Below, in pieces: positions 6,382 to 13,519 of a stretch of DNA of 18,331 nucleotides (its first letter is position 1; each line of letters begins with the position of its first letter). The translations under genes and the position numbers were made by a program. Source of the stretch: an uncultured Collinsella sp. (GTDB lineage Bacteria > Actinomycetota > Coriobacteriia > Coriobacteriales > Coriobacteriaceae); the NCBI GenBank assembly GCA_900751695.1, contig CAADSS010000076.1:1-18331 (forward strand). The letters are read 5' to 3'. The notes under the pieces are model-generated. The model ran no database searches and had not been told where the DNA came from. It worked only from the letters and a program-made list of their open reading frames with translations.

Positions 6382-8934
6382 ATGAGACGAGTGGGAGCAC
6401 TTGGCTTGGTGGCAGCGCTTGCCGCTATCTTGGTATCGCCGCTGCCGGCGCATGCCGAAGACGCTTCGGGTGCCGTTACCTACAATGCGGGAAATGGGTA
6501 TTCCTTTGAAAAGCTCTCGCATCCTACGGTAGGAACGTCGCAGCCGGATGGCATCGTCGACTACCAGGGTGGCGGTGCCGTTGCCGTTCCGGGCGCCGAT
6601 GGTAATACGGCCAACAACGAAGGCGATCGCGGCCAGAGCTACACTTGGGCGGCTGCGAGCTATGGTGACTGGCTTTATGTGGGCACCTGCTATGCGGCGA
6701 TGGGCAACACGCTGACGCTCATGAACGGCACGCTGGGCGATTCCTTTGATGCCGAGACCATGCGCCTGACGCTGGAGGCCATGTTTAACGGCACCTTCTT
6801 CTATGGACAGCAGAAGGAGGACGGCACGGCCGACAAGGACAGCGGCGGCATCTTGGTCAAGATCAATACCAAGACCGGTGAGACCAAGCTGCTGCTCTCT
6901 GAATCGCTCAACGGCGTCGCTCCTTTGTTTCGCAATGCCGTGAGCTATAAGGGTAAGCTCTATTTCTGCGGCAGCGTCAGGACCAATGGCGGCAAAAGCG
7001 GCCTGCCTGCTGTATACGAGATCGATCCTAAGACGGATGAGTACAAAGTTGTCTATCAGGGCCTTTCGAGCATGCAGGATTACGGTGCTGCCTACAAGCA
7101 GGGCATTTCTACCGGTATCCGCGGCATGTGCGTCCATGATGGCCAGCTCGTCATCAGTAATGTGGGTAAAGACGCGAACGGTAATTTTGTGTCGACAATC
7201 CTGACGTCGTCTGACCCCTCGAAGGGCCAGGACAGCTTCACCGAGATTGCCAACTCGGAGACGCTGTTTGGCTATCCGGCGATTCGCTATAAGGACAGCA
7301 TCTACGGCGGCGCCATTTGGGATATGGTCTCGTACAATGGCCATCTCTATGCGACCATCTGCACCGGTACGCCCGAGAACGCTCCCGATGATAATTCCAT
7401 GCAGTCGTTTGCCATGGTCCGTGGCGACAAGAATGCCGACGGCAGCTATTCGTGGACTCCGATTGTCGGCGATCAGAAGACGGACGGTGCAAAGTACTGC
7501 TTTGGCATCGATCCTGCCCGTACCCGTTCTGGCGCTGCCAACCTCATCGTCTACAACGACTACCTCTATATCGGTGAATACAACGACGAGGAGATTGCCC
7601 TCGAGCGCATCCTGTTCAACAAATCCAACACCGAAGAGGGCGGCAAGAGCAGCATGGGCGGCGTTGACTGCTCGTTTGTGAATGCCAATCTTGAGCAGTC
7701 GGTTAACATCTATCGCATGGACAAGGACGAGAACATGGAGCTCGTCGTTGGCGATCGCACCGACATGTTCCCCGAGGGCGGTATTTCCGGCCTGACTTCG
7801 GGCTTTGGCCGAAACGAGAACCAGTACATTTGGCGCATGCAGAAGTTCGACGGCAAGCTGTATATCGGTACCTTTGATACCGCGAGCCTGCTTGAGCCGA
7901 TCGGCCAGTTCTCCAATGGCGACATTATCGATATGACGCCCGAGGAGTGGGACTCTCAGGTTCAGCGCCTTAGGGACCTGCTCGATCACCTGCTCGACAA
8001 GAAATCGCCTGACGACCCCATCGTTCCCGTGAACACGCTTGCGGACGATGATTCAAACGAGGCCGTCGAGGTCGATGATTCGAACGAAGCTGCCGAGGTT
8101 GATGATTCAAACGAGGCCGTCGATGTCGATGACGAGAAGACCGAGGTTGCTAAGGGCTTTGGCGATCTGAGCGATGCGCTGGAGGATGCCGCGGGCGGTC
8201 TTTGCGATCAGGCCGCGACGATGTCCCAGGACTTTGAGGACGACGCCGCTTATGTCCAGAAGATCGATGGCGAGATCGCGTACTTCAAGTCCTTTGCCGA
8301 CCAGTATCAGGACATGCTCGATAGCTATGAGAGCCTTAAGCAGCAGTACGAGGATGCCTATGGCACCGAGCTGCCGAGCGATATTCAGGATGCGCTCGAT
8401 AAGCTGCTGAGTGAGGAGAACCTCAAGAAGCTGCAGAGTGTCCTTACGTGCATGTGTTACCTGCGCGATGCCGAGCGCGGCTTTGATATGTATGTGACCG
8501 AGGACGGCGTGAACTTTACGACGCTGACGACTAATGGCTTTAACGATCCGTATAACCATGGTCTGCGCACCTTTGCGGTGACCAACCAGGGTCTGTGCCT
8601 TGGTACCGCCAACCCGTTCTATGGTTGCCAGGTTTGGATCCAGCGCAAGGAGAATTCGGAGAATCCGATTGATCCCGGTACTCCGGATCCGGCGGAACCC
8701 ACCGATCCTTCGCAGCCGGGTGGCGGCAATCAGCCTGGTGGCAGCCAGACGGGCGGCAACGACCAGTCGAGCAGCACCGCGACGACCGTTTCGACGACCA
8801 CTAAGAAGACTCCGAAGGACGGCTCGCTGCCTCACGCTGGCGACTCGACCCTCACGCTGGTCTTGGGATTGCTGGTTGCAGCTGCCGCAGTGCTTGGCAT
8901 TGCTCTCGTCTTGCGCAAGCGTTCTCGTTGCTAG
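6382..8934 (+). CDS. LPxTG-like wall-anchored surface protein with beta-propeller-like repeats
   Basis: An 850-residue exported protein. A signal peptide (hydrophobic 5-20, AHA/ED cleavage near 25) precedes a region with recurring strand motifs typical of propeller blades: GDWLYVGT, KGKLYFCG, DGQLVISN, NGHLYATI, NDYLYIGE, DGKLYIGTFD. Residues about 520-697 are a charged helical insertion: an acidic tandem repeat (556-582) and a coiled-coil-like segment. A further blade-like stretch then follows (DGVNFTTLTTNGFNDPYNHGLRTF and GLCLGTANPFYGCQVW), then a Pro/Gly/Thr-rich wall spacer, LPHAG at 816-820, a hydrophobic helix (about 825-844) and RKRSRC. LPHAG departs from LPxTG at the fourth position but the tripartite sorting layout is intact. 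Ligand or enzymatic role is unknown. ATG 6382 has AGGGGAGG 10 bases upstream. Confidence 0.88.
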   Translation: MRRVGALGLVAALAAILVSPLPAHAEDASGAVTYNAGNGYSFEKLSHPTVGTSQPDGIVDYQGGGAVAVPGADGNTANNEGDRGQSYTWAAASYGDWLYVGTCYAAMGNTLTLMNGTLGDSFDAETMRLTLEAMFNGTFFYGQQKEDGTADKDSGGILVKINTKTGETKLLLSESLNGVAPLFRNAVSYKGKLYFCGSVRTNGGKSGLPAVYEIDPKTDEYKVVYQGLSSMQDYGAAYKQGISTGIRGMCVHDGQLVISNVGKDANGNFVSTILTSSDPSKGQDSFTEIANSETLFGYPAIRYKDSIYGGAIWDMVSYNGHLYATICTGTPENAPDDNSMQSFAMVRGDKNADGSYSWTPIVGDQKTDGAKYCFGIDPARTRSGAANLIVYNDYLYIGEYNDEEIALERILFNKSNTEEGGKSSMGGVDCSFVNANLEQSVNIYRMDKDENMELVVGDRTDMFPEGGISGLTSGFGRNENQYIWRMQKFDGKLYIGTFDTASLLEPIGQFSNGDIIDMTPEEWDSQVQRLRDLLDHLLDKKSPDDPIVPVNTLADDDSNEAVEVDDSNEAAEVDDSNEAVDVDDEKTEVAKGFGDLSDALEDAAGGLCDQAATMSQDFEDDAAYVQKIDGEIAYFKSFADQYQDMLDSYESLKQQYEDAYGTELPSDIQDALDKLLSEENLKKLQSVLTCMCYLRDAERGFDMYVTEDGVNFTTLTTNGFNDPYNHGLRTFAVTNQGLCLGTANPFYGCQVWIQRKENSENPIDPGTPDPAEPTDPSQPGGGNQPGGSQTGGNDQSSSTATTVSTTTKKTPKDGSLPHAGDSTLTLVLGLLVAAAAVLGIALVLRKRSRC
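8047..8127 (+). repeat. Three tandem 27-bp repeats encoding DDSNEAVEV
   Basis: Units at 8047-8073, 8074-8100 and 8101-8127 begin GATGATTC(A/G)AACGA and encode DDSNEAVEV, DDSNEAAEV and DDSNEAVDV. Units 1 and 3 are nearly identical; unit 2 has extra third-position changes. The repeats lie in the acidic linker of the surface protein and keep frame, so copy-number change would only alter linker length. Confidence 0.9.
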
Positions 8935-9356
8935 GCTCGTCCGCGCAGTTCGATGTCTTGGATATCGTCGAAGTCGATGGCGATGTCTTTGAGTTTGAGC
9001 AGCTTGAATGCGGGTAACACTTCGTCGAGGATGCCCGTGCGGCTACGATAGCCGTACGTATCGTAATAGGTGACGCGCACCAGGTCGCCGCGTTTGAGGC
9101 CCTCGAGCTTTTTCGAAAGCTCGAGGGCTTTTTCTTCCGTGAGTTCGCATTTGGGCTCAACAGTGATCTCTTGTTTGCGCACGAGCTCGTAGTATCCCGT
9201 GAGGGCGGCAAAGGGTATAAACTGTGCGGCGCGGTTGGCGCGCACAGCACCGTTGGCGGTGAGCTTGGGGTCGGCGGAGCGACGTCTTCCCTCGGGGTCC
9301 GCTAGGCGTTCAAAAGGCGTCGGTGGCCGCATCGGCTGTTGTTGGGACTTAGGCAC
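8931..9356 (-). CDS. YolD-like protein
   Basis: A 141-residue protein whose N-terminal half carries the YolD-family pattern NRAAQFIPFAALTGYYELVRKQE and whose second half (RGDLVRVTYYDTYGYRSRTGILDEV) is the small beta domain of the family. YolD proteins are encoded with Y-family polymerases of the UvrX type and are proposed to modulate them, much as UmuD does for UmuC. The start is GTG at 9356, preceded by AGGAGG six bases upstream that lies inside the polymerase gene; the two frames overlap by eight bases, so translation is probably coupled. Its stop overlaps the stop of the convergent surface-protein gene by CTAG. Confidence 0.85.
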   Translation of the reverse strand: MPKSQQQPMRPPTPFERLADPEGRRRSADPKLTANGAVRANRAAQFIPFAALTGYYELVRKQEITVEPKCELTEEKALELSKKLEGLKRGDLVRVTYYDTYGYRSRTGILDEVLPAFKLLKLKDIAIDFDDIQDIELRGRA

Positions 9357-10854
9357 GATGTCCTCCTACCTGATCGTTGCGTTCGCGTGCGGTGGCGCCG
9401 GCGGTAAAGCTTAATCCCTTGACAAGGGCGTTTTTGCCGTACTTGCCTTTCACGGCCAGGACGGCGCGCGCCAGGTCGCGCTCGCGCTCATCCGCCTCGA
9501 TATCGCTAAACAGGTCGATGGTGGCAAATTCTTCGGGCATGAGGTTGCCAAAGCCCAGGTTGATGCGCTTGACCGGTCGTTTGGGATCGACAGTCTGCGC
9601 CCAGAGCTCATCGAAATAGCCCATGATCTTTTTAAACGAATTGGTGCGCTCGGGCAGCTTTCGCGAGGCGTTTGAGTGTGCAAAGAGTGCAGCATAGCCA
9701 CCGCGCGGTTTGCCGCCGTGCTCTCCCACAAAGATGCCATCGATTGCCTGCGCCTCGCGTACCAGGCGGCGCCGTTCGTCATCGCGCTGGACGGGCTTGG
9801 GCGCACGGGGCGCGAGCTCGGGGCCGGCGGTTGCGGCGGGTTCGATGCTCGACGTGCTCGAGCGTAGGTGTCCGCATCCGTCCACATATTGCGCTGTGCC
9901 GCTGGCGTCGAGGCGGCGTATGTCGGCGCGCTCGCTCGCGTAGCCTACAAAGAGCGAGATGCTGTCGCACACCACGTGCTTATCGACTAAGTCCAGCACA
10001 GCGTTGTCGACCATCTCGCGCAACACGGTGTAGGCTCGCTCATAGGCATAGCCTTTCGATAGCACTTGCCCCGTGGTTGTTGAGGTTGCCTGCGGGCGAT
10101 AGGCCTGAATATCGGCGATAGTTGTCGGCTCGCGCCCAAAGGCGTGGTCGATAAGATACTCGGCATTGACGCCGAGCTCGTCGTAGAGCAGGTTTTCGTC
10201 GAGCGCCGCGACGCCCATCAAATCGTAGACGCCGTATTTTTCGAGTCGCGCTGCCACGCCGGGCCCGATGCCCCAGATGTCGGTGATGGGGCGGTGAGGC
10301 CAGATCTCCTTGCGAAAGGTCTCGTCGTCGAGTATACCGATGCGGCTGGGTACGTGCTTGGCGGTAATGTCGAGCGCTACCTTGGCCTGGAATAGGTTGG
10401 GCCCGATGCCGACCGTCGCCGTGATGCCGGTGCGCCCCAGGACCTCGTCACGCAGCATACAGGCGAAGCCTTCAGCGTCGGTATGGTAGAGGTCCAGATA
10501 GGGCGTCACGTCGATAAAGCATTCGTCGATGGAATAGACGTGAACGTCTTGCGGACTGACGTATTCCAGGTAGATACCGTAGATCTGCGCCGACACCTCC
10601 ATGTAGTGCTGCATGCGCGGTACGGCCTTAATGTAGTCGATGCCATCGGGAATCTCGAATAAACGGCAGCGGTTGTGTATCCCGAGGTCTTTCATGGCCT
10701 GTGTGATGGCGAGACAGATGGTCGTTCGTCCGCGCGATTCGTCGGCAACGACCAGGTTGGTGGTGAGCGGATCGAGCCCGCGGTCGACGCACTCGACGCT
10801 GGCATAAAACGTCTTGAGGTCGATGCAGATATAGGTATGCTGCTCGTGCGCCAT
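9349..10854 (-). CDS. Y-family DNA polymerase (UvrX/UmuC-like), SOS mutagenesis
   Basis: A 501-residue error-prone translesion polymerase. The catalytic carboxylates are visible: Asp12 in CIDLKTFYASVEC and Asp110-Glu111 in VYSIDECFIDV; Tyr17 is at the steric-gate position. The helix-hairpin-helix region (DIWGIGPGVAARLEKYGV) and little-finger domain (KGYAYERAYTVLREMVDNAVLDL) follow. Residues about 325-385 hold a low-complexity, Ala/Pro/Arg-rich insert not expected in Pol IV. ATG at 10854 is chosen because GGAAG lies seven bases upstream; the in-frame GTG at 10875 falls inside a LexA box and lacks a good ribosome-binding site. With the YolD-like gene it forms an SOS operon driven from a strong promoter carrying two LexA boxes. 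Confidence 0.92.
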   Translation of the reverse strand: MAHEQHTYICIDLKTFYASVECVDRGLDPLTTNLVVADESRGRTTICLAITQAMKDLGIHNRCRLFEIPDGIDYIKAVPRMQHYMEVSAQIYGIYLEYVSPQDVHVYSIDECFIDVTPYLDLYHTDAEGFACMLRDEVLGRTGITATVGIGPNLFQAKVALDITAKHVPSRIGILDDETFRKEIWPHRPITDIWGIGPGVAARLEKYGVYDLMGVAALDENLLYDELGVNAEYLIDHAFGREPTTIADIQAYRPQATSTTTGQVLSKGYAYERAYTVLREMVDNAVLDLVDKHVVCDSISLFVGYASERADIRRLDASGTAQYVDGCGHLRSSTSSIEPAATAGPELAPRAPKPVQRDDERRRLVREAQAIDGIFVGEHGGKPRGGYAALFAHSNASRKLPERTNSFKKIMGYFDELWAQTVDPKRPVKRINLGFGNLMPEEFATIDLFSDIEADERERDLARAVLAVKGKYGKNALVKGLSFTAGATARERNDQVGGHRA

Positions 10855-10868
10855 CCGTACACTTCCAT

Positions 10869-10899
10869 CAAACACATGTTCTTATCGAATACATGTTCG
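10869..10899 (-). promoter_or_regulatory. Two LexA (SOS) boxes
   Basis: Minus strand: AGAACATGTGTTTG (plus positions 10869-10882) and CGAACATGTATTCG (10886-10899). Both follow the Gram-positive/actinobacterial LexA consensus CGAAC-N4-GTTCG with one or two deviations, and their centres are 17 bases apart. They lie directly downstream of the -10 element, over the transcription start and leader. Confidence 0.85.
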
Positions 10900-10928
10900 A
10901 TGATACCCGCTCGTCCGGACATCGTCAA
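10900..10928 (-). promoter_or_regulatory. Sigma-70 promoter of the polymerase-YolD operon
   Basis: Minus strand TTGACG (10923-10928) and TATCAT (10900-10905), 17-base spacer. Immediately upstream is a 7-bp inverted repeat ACCTGCC/GGCAGGT (10930-10949), of unknown role. Confidence 0.8.
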
Positions 10929-11025
10929 AACCTGCCCTTTTTGGCAGGTATGGTCGTGCGGCTGCATCGGGTTTTAACACGGCTCTAAAGAGTGCGAAAC
11001 AGCTCGGAAAACCTCGCTTCGTAGC

Positions 11026-11601
11026 ATGAGCCTAACGATCGATACCACCATAAAGCACGGAAGGGTTGTGGGGATAATGGTCAACTATGGGTTTGGTATG
11101 CCGACGCGCCTTGTTGCGGATGGAGATGTGGCTCGCTGGTGCGGACGATTGGTCGCTCACTACGGTGGCACCAAGGCGCTGGTCGTGCTGGGCGGTGACA
11201 AACATACGCGCGATGAACTCGTCTCGGCAGCACTCGGCTCGCTTGATCGGGCCCTACTCGAGCGCGTGCTTTTCCGCTGTGGCTCGGTTGAGCGCGACGG
11301 GGAAGACGGGCTGATCGACGAAGCTGTAGCCCTGGCGACCGACGAAGGCGTGGACTTTGTCCTGGCGGTCGGCGATGCCGATACGGCGGGCTTTGCGCGC
11401 GAACTCGCTCGTCGCATGGCCGTGCTCGATGCCGGCGAGGACGGCTTTGTTCCCTACGGGTGCATCGTCTCCGAGGGAAAAGTGCCCACCGTCGTGGGTG
11501 CCGGCGAGGTTCCCGTTTTTGCCATTATCGCACCCGAGCTGCTGGAGGGCATCGGCACTCCCTTGCGTGAGTTGCTCGGCAGCGTGTGCGCCGCGGCCTA
11601 G
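11026..11601 (+). CDS. Short protein resembling the N-terminal domain of iron-containing alcohol dehydrogenase
   Basis: A 191-residue protein. From residue 18 it reads like the start of iron-containing alcohol dehydrogenases (VNYGFGMPTRLVADGD, then KALVVLGGDKHTRDEL, and LIDEAVALATDEGVDFVLAVGDAD). Full family members run to about 380 residues and have a GGGS dinucleotide motif right after 'DFVLAVG' plus a C-terminal helical domain with Asp/His metal ligands. Here GGGS is replaced by DADT and the metal domain is absent, so dehydrogenase activity is unlikely. The frame is open and bias-consistent, suggesting a retained rather than decaying gene. Start is uncertain: ATG 11026 has no good ribosome-binding site, while ATG 11077 (GGGG nearby) matches the family N-terminus better. 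Function unknown. Confidence 0.65.
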   Translation: MSLTIDTTIKHGRVVGIMVNYGFGMPTRLVADGDVARWCGRLVAHYGGTKALVVLGGDKHTRDELVSAALGSLDRALLERVLFRCGSVERDGEDGLIDEAVALATDEGVDFVLAVGDADTAGFARELARRMAVLDAGEDGFVPYGCIVSEGKVPTVVGAGEVPVFAIIAPELLEGIGTPLRELLGSVCAAA

Positions 11602-11612
11602 CACCTGACAGG

Positions 11613-11675
11613 AAGGGACAGGTTAATTTTGGTAGGTAAAGCGTTTGACCTGCCAAAATAAACCTGTCCCTTTTT
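11613..11675 (+). repeat. Long palindromic element with terminator character
   Basis: Left arm 11613-11637 (AAGGGACAGGTTAATTTTGG...) pairs with 11648-11672 over 25 positions with one mismatch (11625/11660) and one G-U (11633/11652), loop of ten bases, followed by a T run. The GGGACAGGTT tips resemble dispersed palindromes linked to REP-associated transposases in other bacteria (recalled, not searched). Here it also sits where a terminator for the preceding gene is needed. Confidence 0.75.
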
Positions 11676-11758
11676 GGTCGGTTGCCGTTTGGGGGCGGAT
11701 TGGCAACGCTCGCTGATTACGGTCTTGACCTGCGCTAGAATAGGGTTATCTGATTATC

Positions 11759-11782
11759 CGGGCGCATGGAGGTATGCGCCCG
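11759..11782 (+). promoter_or_regulatory. Leader hairpin with GGAGGT loop upstream of pgi
   Basis: CGGGCGCAT (11759-11767) and ATGCGCCCG (11774-11782) form a perfect 9-bp stem whose loop is exactly GGAGGT. It lies 18 bases before the pgi start codon; the actual ribosome-binding site GAGGAGG is just outside the stem. TAGAAT at 11736-11741 is a possible -10, but no matching -35 is clear. Confidence 0.55.
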
Positions 11783-11800
11783 TATGCTGAGGAGGACTTT

Positions 11801-13495
11801 ATGGCAACTGTTGCCGCACCTATCGACGCTACGTCGACCGCCGCTTGGAAGGCGCTCGAGGCCCATCAGGAGAAGCTCGAGGCCGAGGGTATCGACCTCA
11901 AGGCCTGGTTCGCTGCCGATCCCGAGCGTGTGAACAAGCTGAGCTTTGACGCTGGTGACCTGCACTTTGACCTGTCCAAGAACCTGGTGACCGATGAGAC
12001 CGTCAAGCTGCTGTGCGATCTTGCCCGCGAGGTGAAGCTCGAGGAGCGCCGCGACGCCATGTTCTCCGGCGAGCACATCAACACCACCGAGGACCGCGCT
12101 GTTCTGCACACCGCGCTTCGCCGTCCGGCAAGCGAGAAGGGCCAGCTCATCGTTGACGGCCAGGATGTCGTCGCCGACGTGCACGAGGTCCTCGACCGCA
12201 TGTATGCCTTCGCCGAGCGCGTGCGCTCCGGTGAGTGGAAGGGCGTTACCGGCAAGAAGATCGAGCACCTGGTGTCCATCGGCATCGGTGGCTCCGATCT
12301 GGGTCCGGTCATGGCCTACGAGGCCCTGCGTCCCTACGCCGACGCCGGTATCGACTGCCGCTACATCTCCAACATCGACCCCAACGATCAGGCAGAGAAG
12401 CTCAAGGGTTTGGATCCCGAGACCACGCTCGTGATCATCGTCTCCAAGACCTTCACCACGCTCGAGACCCTCACCAACGCTCGCGAAGTCAAGACCTGGA
12501 TGCTCGAGCAGCTCAAGGCTCAGGGCGCCATCGATGGCTCCGACGAGCAGAACGCCGAGGCCGTGGCAAAGCACTTCGTCGCCGTTTCCACCGCACTCGA
12601 GAAGGTTGAGGCCTTCGGTATCGACCCCGCTAACGCCTTTGGTTTCTGGAACTGGGTCGGCGGCCGCTACTCCGTCGACTCCGCCGTGGGCCTGTCGCTG
12701 ATCGTCGTGCTCGGCCCCGAGCGCTTCCAGCAGTTCCTCGAGGGCTTCCATGCCATCGACGAGTACTTCTGCAACACACCGCTCGAGAGCAACGCCGTCG
12801 CGCTGATGGGCCTGTTCAACGTCTGGTACGTCAACTTCTTCGGTTCCAAGAGCCACGCCGTGCTGCCGTACTGCCAGTACCTGCATCGTTTCCCGGCCTA
12901 CCTGCAGCAGCTCACCATGGAGTCCAACGGCAAGCATGTCCGCTGGGACGGCAGCGCCGTGACCTCCGACACCGGTGAGATCTTCTGGGGCGAGCCCGGC
13001 ACCAACGGCCAGCATGCCTTCTACCAGCTGCTGCACCAGGGCACCGTGGTGGTTCCGGCCGATTTCATCGCCTTCGCCAACACTGCCAACCCTGCGACCG
13101 ATAGCGGTCAGGACGTGCATGAGCTGTTCCTGGGCAACTTCCTGGCCCAGACCAAGGCGCTCGCTTTTGGTAAGACGGCCGATGAGGTGCGCGCCGAGGG
13201 CACGCCCGAGCAGATCGTCCCGGCCCGTTGCTTTGAGGGCAACCGCCCGACGACCTCGATCTTCGGCGACACGCTGACCCCGTTTGCGCTCGGCGAGCTC
13301 ATCGCCCTGTACGAGCACATCACGTTTGTCGAGGGCACGGTCTGGGGCATCGACTCCTACGACCAGTGGGGCGTCGAGCTGGGCAAGCAGCTTGCCAAGC
13401 AGATCACCCCGGCCTTCCACGACGACGCCGCCAAGGCCGAGCAGGACGCTTCGACCCAGGCGCTCATCGAGTTCTACCGCGCTCACCGCAAGTAG
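11801..13495 (+). CDS. pgi: Glucose-6-phosphate isomerase
   Basis: Cytoplasmic glycolytic/gluconeogenic enzyme interconverting glucose 6-phosphate and fructose 6-phosphate. The 564-residue length fits the long bacterial form. Visible motifs: sugar-phosphate site IGIGGSDLGP (about 160-169), PGI signature 1 NWVGGRYSVDSAVG (about 284-297), catalytic Glu374 in MESNGK, His405 in NGQHAFYQLLHQG, and signature 2 YDQWGVELGK with Lys529. ATG at 11801 follows GAGGAGG with six-base spacing; an upstream in-frame ATG (11774) lies in a leader hairpin and has no usable spacing. The codon choice is strongly biased (CTC, GAG, AAG, GCC), as in highly expressed genes. It is flanked by a palindromic element upstream and a strong terminator downstream, so it is probably monocistronic. 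Confidence 0.97.
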   Translation: MATVAAPIDATSTAAWKALEAHQEKLEAEGIDLKAWFAADPERVNKLSFDAGDLHFDLSKNLVTDETVKLLCDLAREVKLEERRDAMFSGEHINTTEDRAVLHTALRRPASEKGQLIVDGQDVVADVHEVLDRMYAFAERVRSGEWKGVTGKKIEHLVSIGIGGSDLGPVMAYEALRPYADAGIDCRYISNIDPNDQAEKLKGLDPETTLVIIVSKTFTTLETLTNAREVKTWMLEQLKAQGAIDGSDEQNAEAVAKHFVAVSTALEKVEAFGIDPANAFGFWNWVGGRYSVDSAVGLSLIVVLGPERFQQFLEGFHAIDEYFCNTPLESNAVALMGLFNVWYVNFFGSKSHAVLPYCQYLHRFPAYLQQLTMESNGKHVRWDGSAVTSDTGEIFWGEPGTNGQHAFYQLLHQGTVVVPADFIAFANTANPATDSGQDVHELFLGNFLAQTKALAFGKTADEVRAEGTPEQIVPARCFEGNRPTTSIFGDTLTPFALGELIALYEHITFVEGTVWGIDSYDQWGVELGKQLAKQITPAFHDDAAKAEQDASTQALIEFYRAHRK

Positions 13496-13519
13496 TCGCT
13501 GCTGTTAACGCATTGCGCC

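Noticed and set aside
6307..7989. 560-codon minus-strand open frame opposite the surface-protein gene
   Set aside because: Shadow of a gene with signal peptide, sorting signal and in-frame repeats; no domain seen in the antisense reading.
11735..13486. 583-codon minus-strand open frame opposite pgi
   Set aside because: Entirely antisense to pgi, whose strong codon bias removes stops on the other strand.
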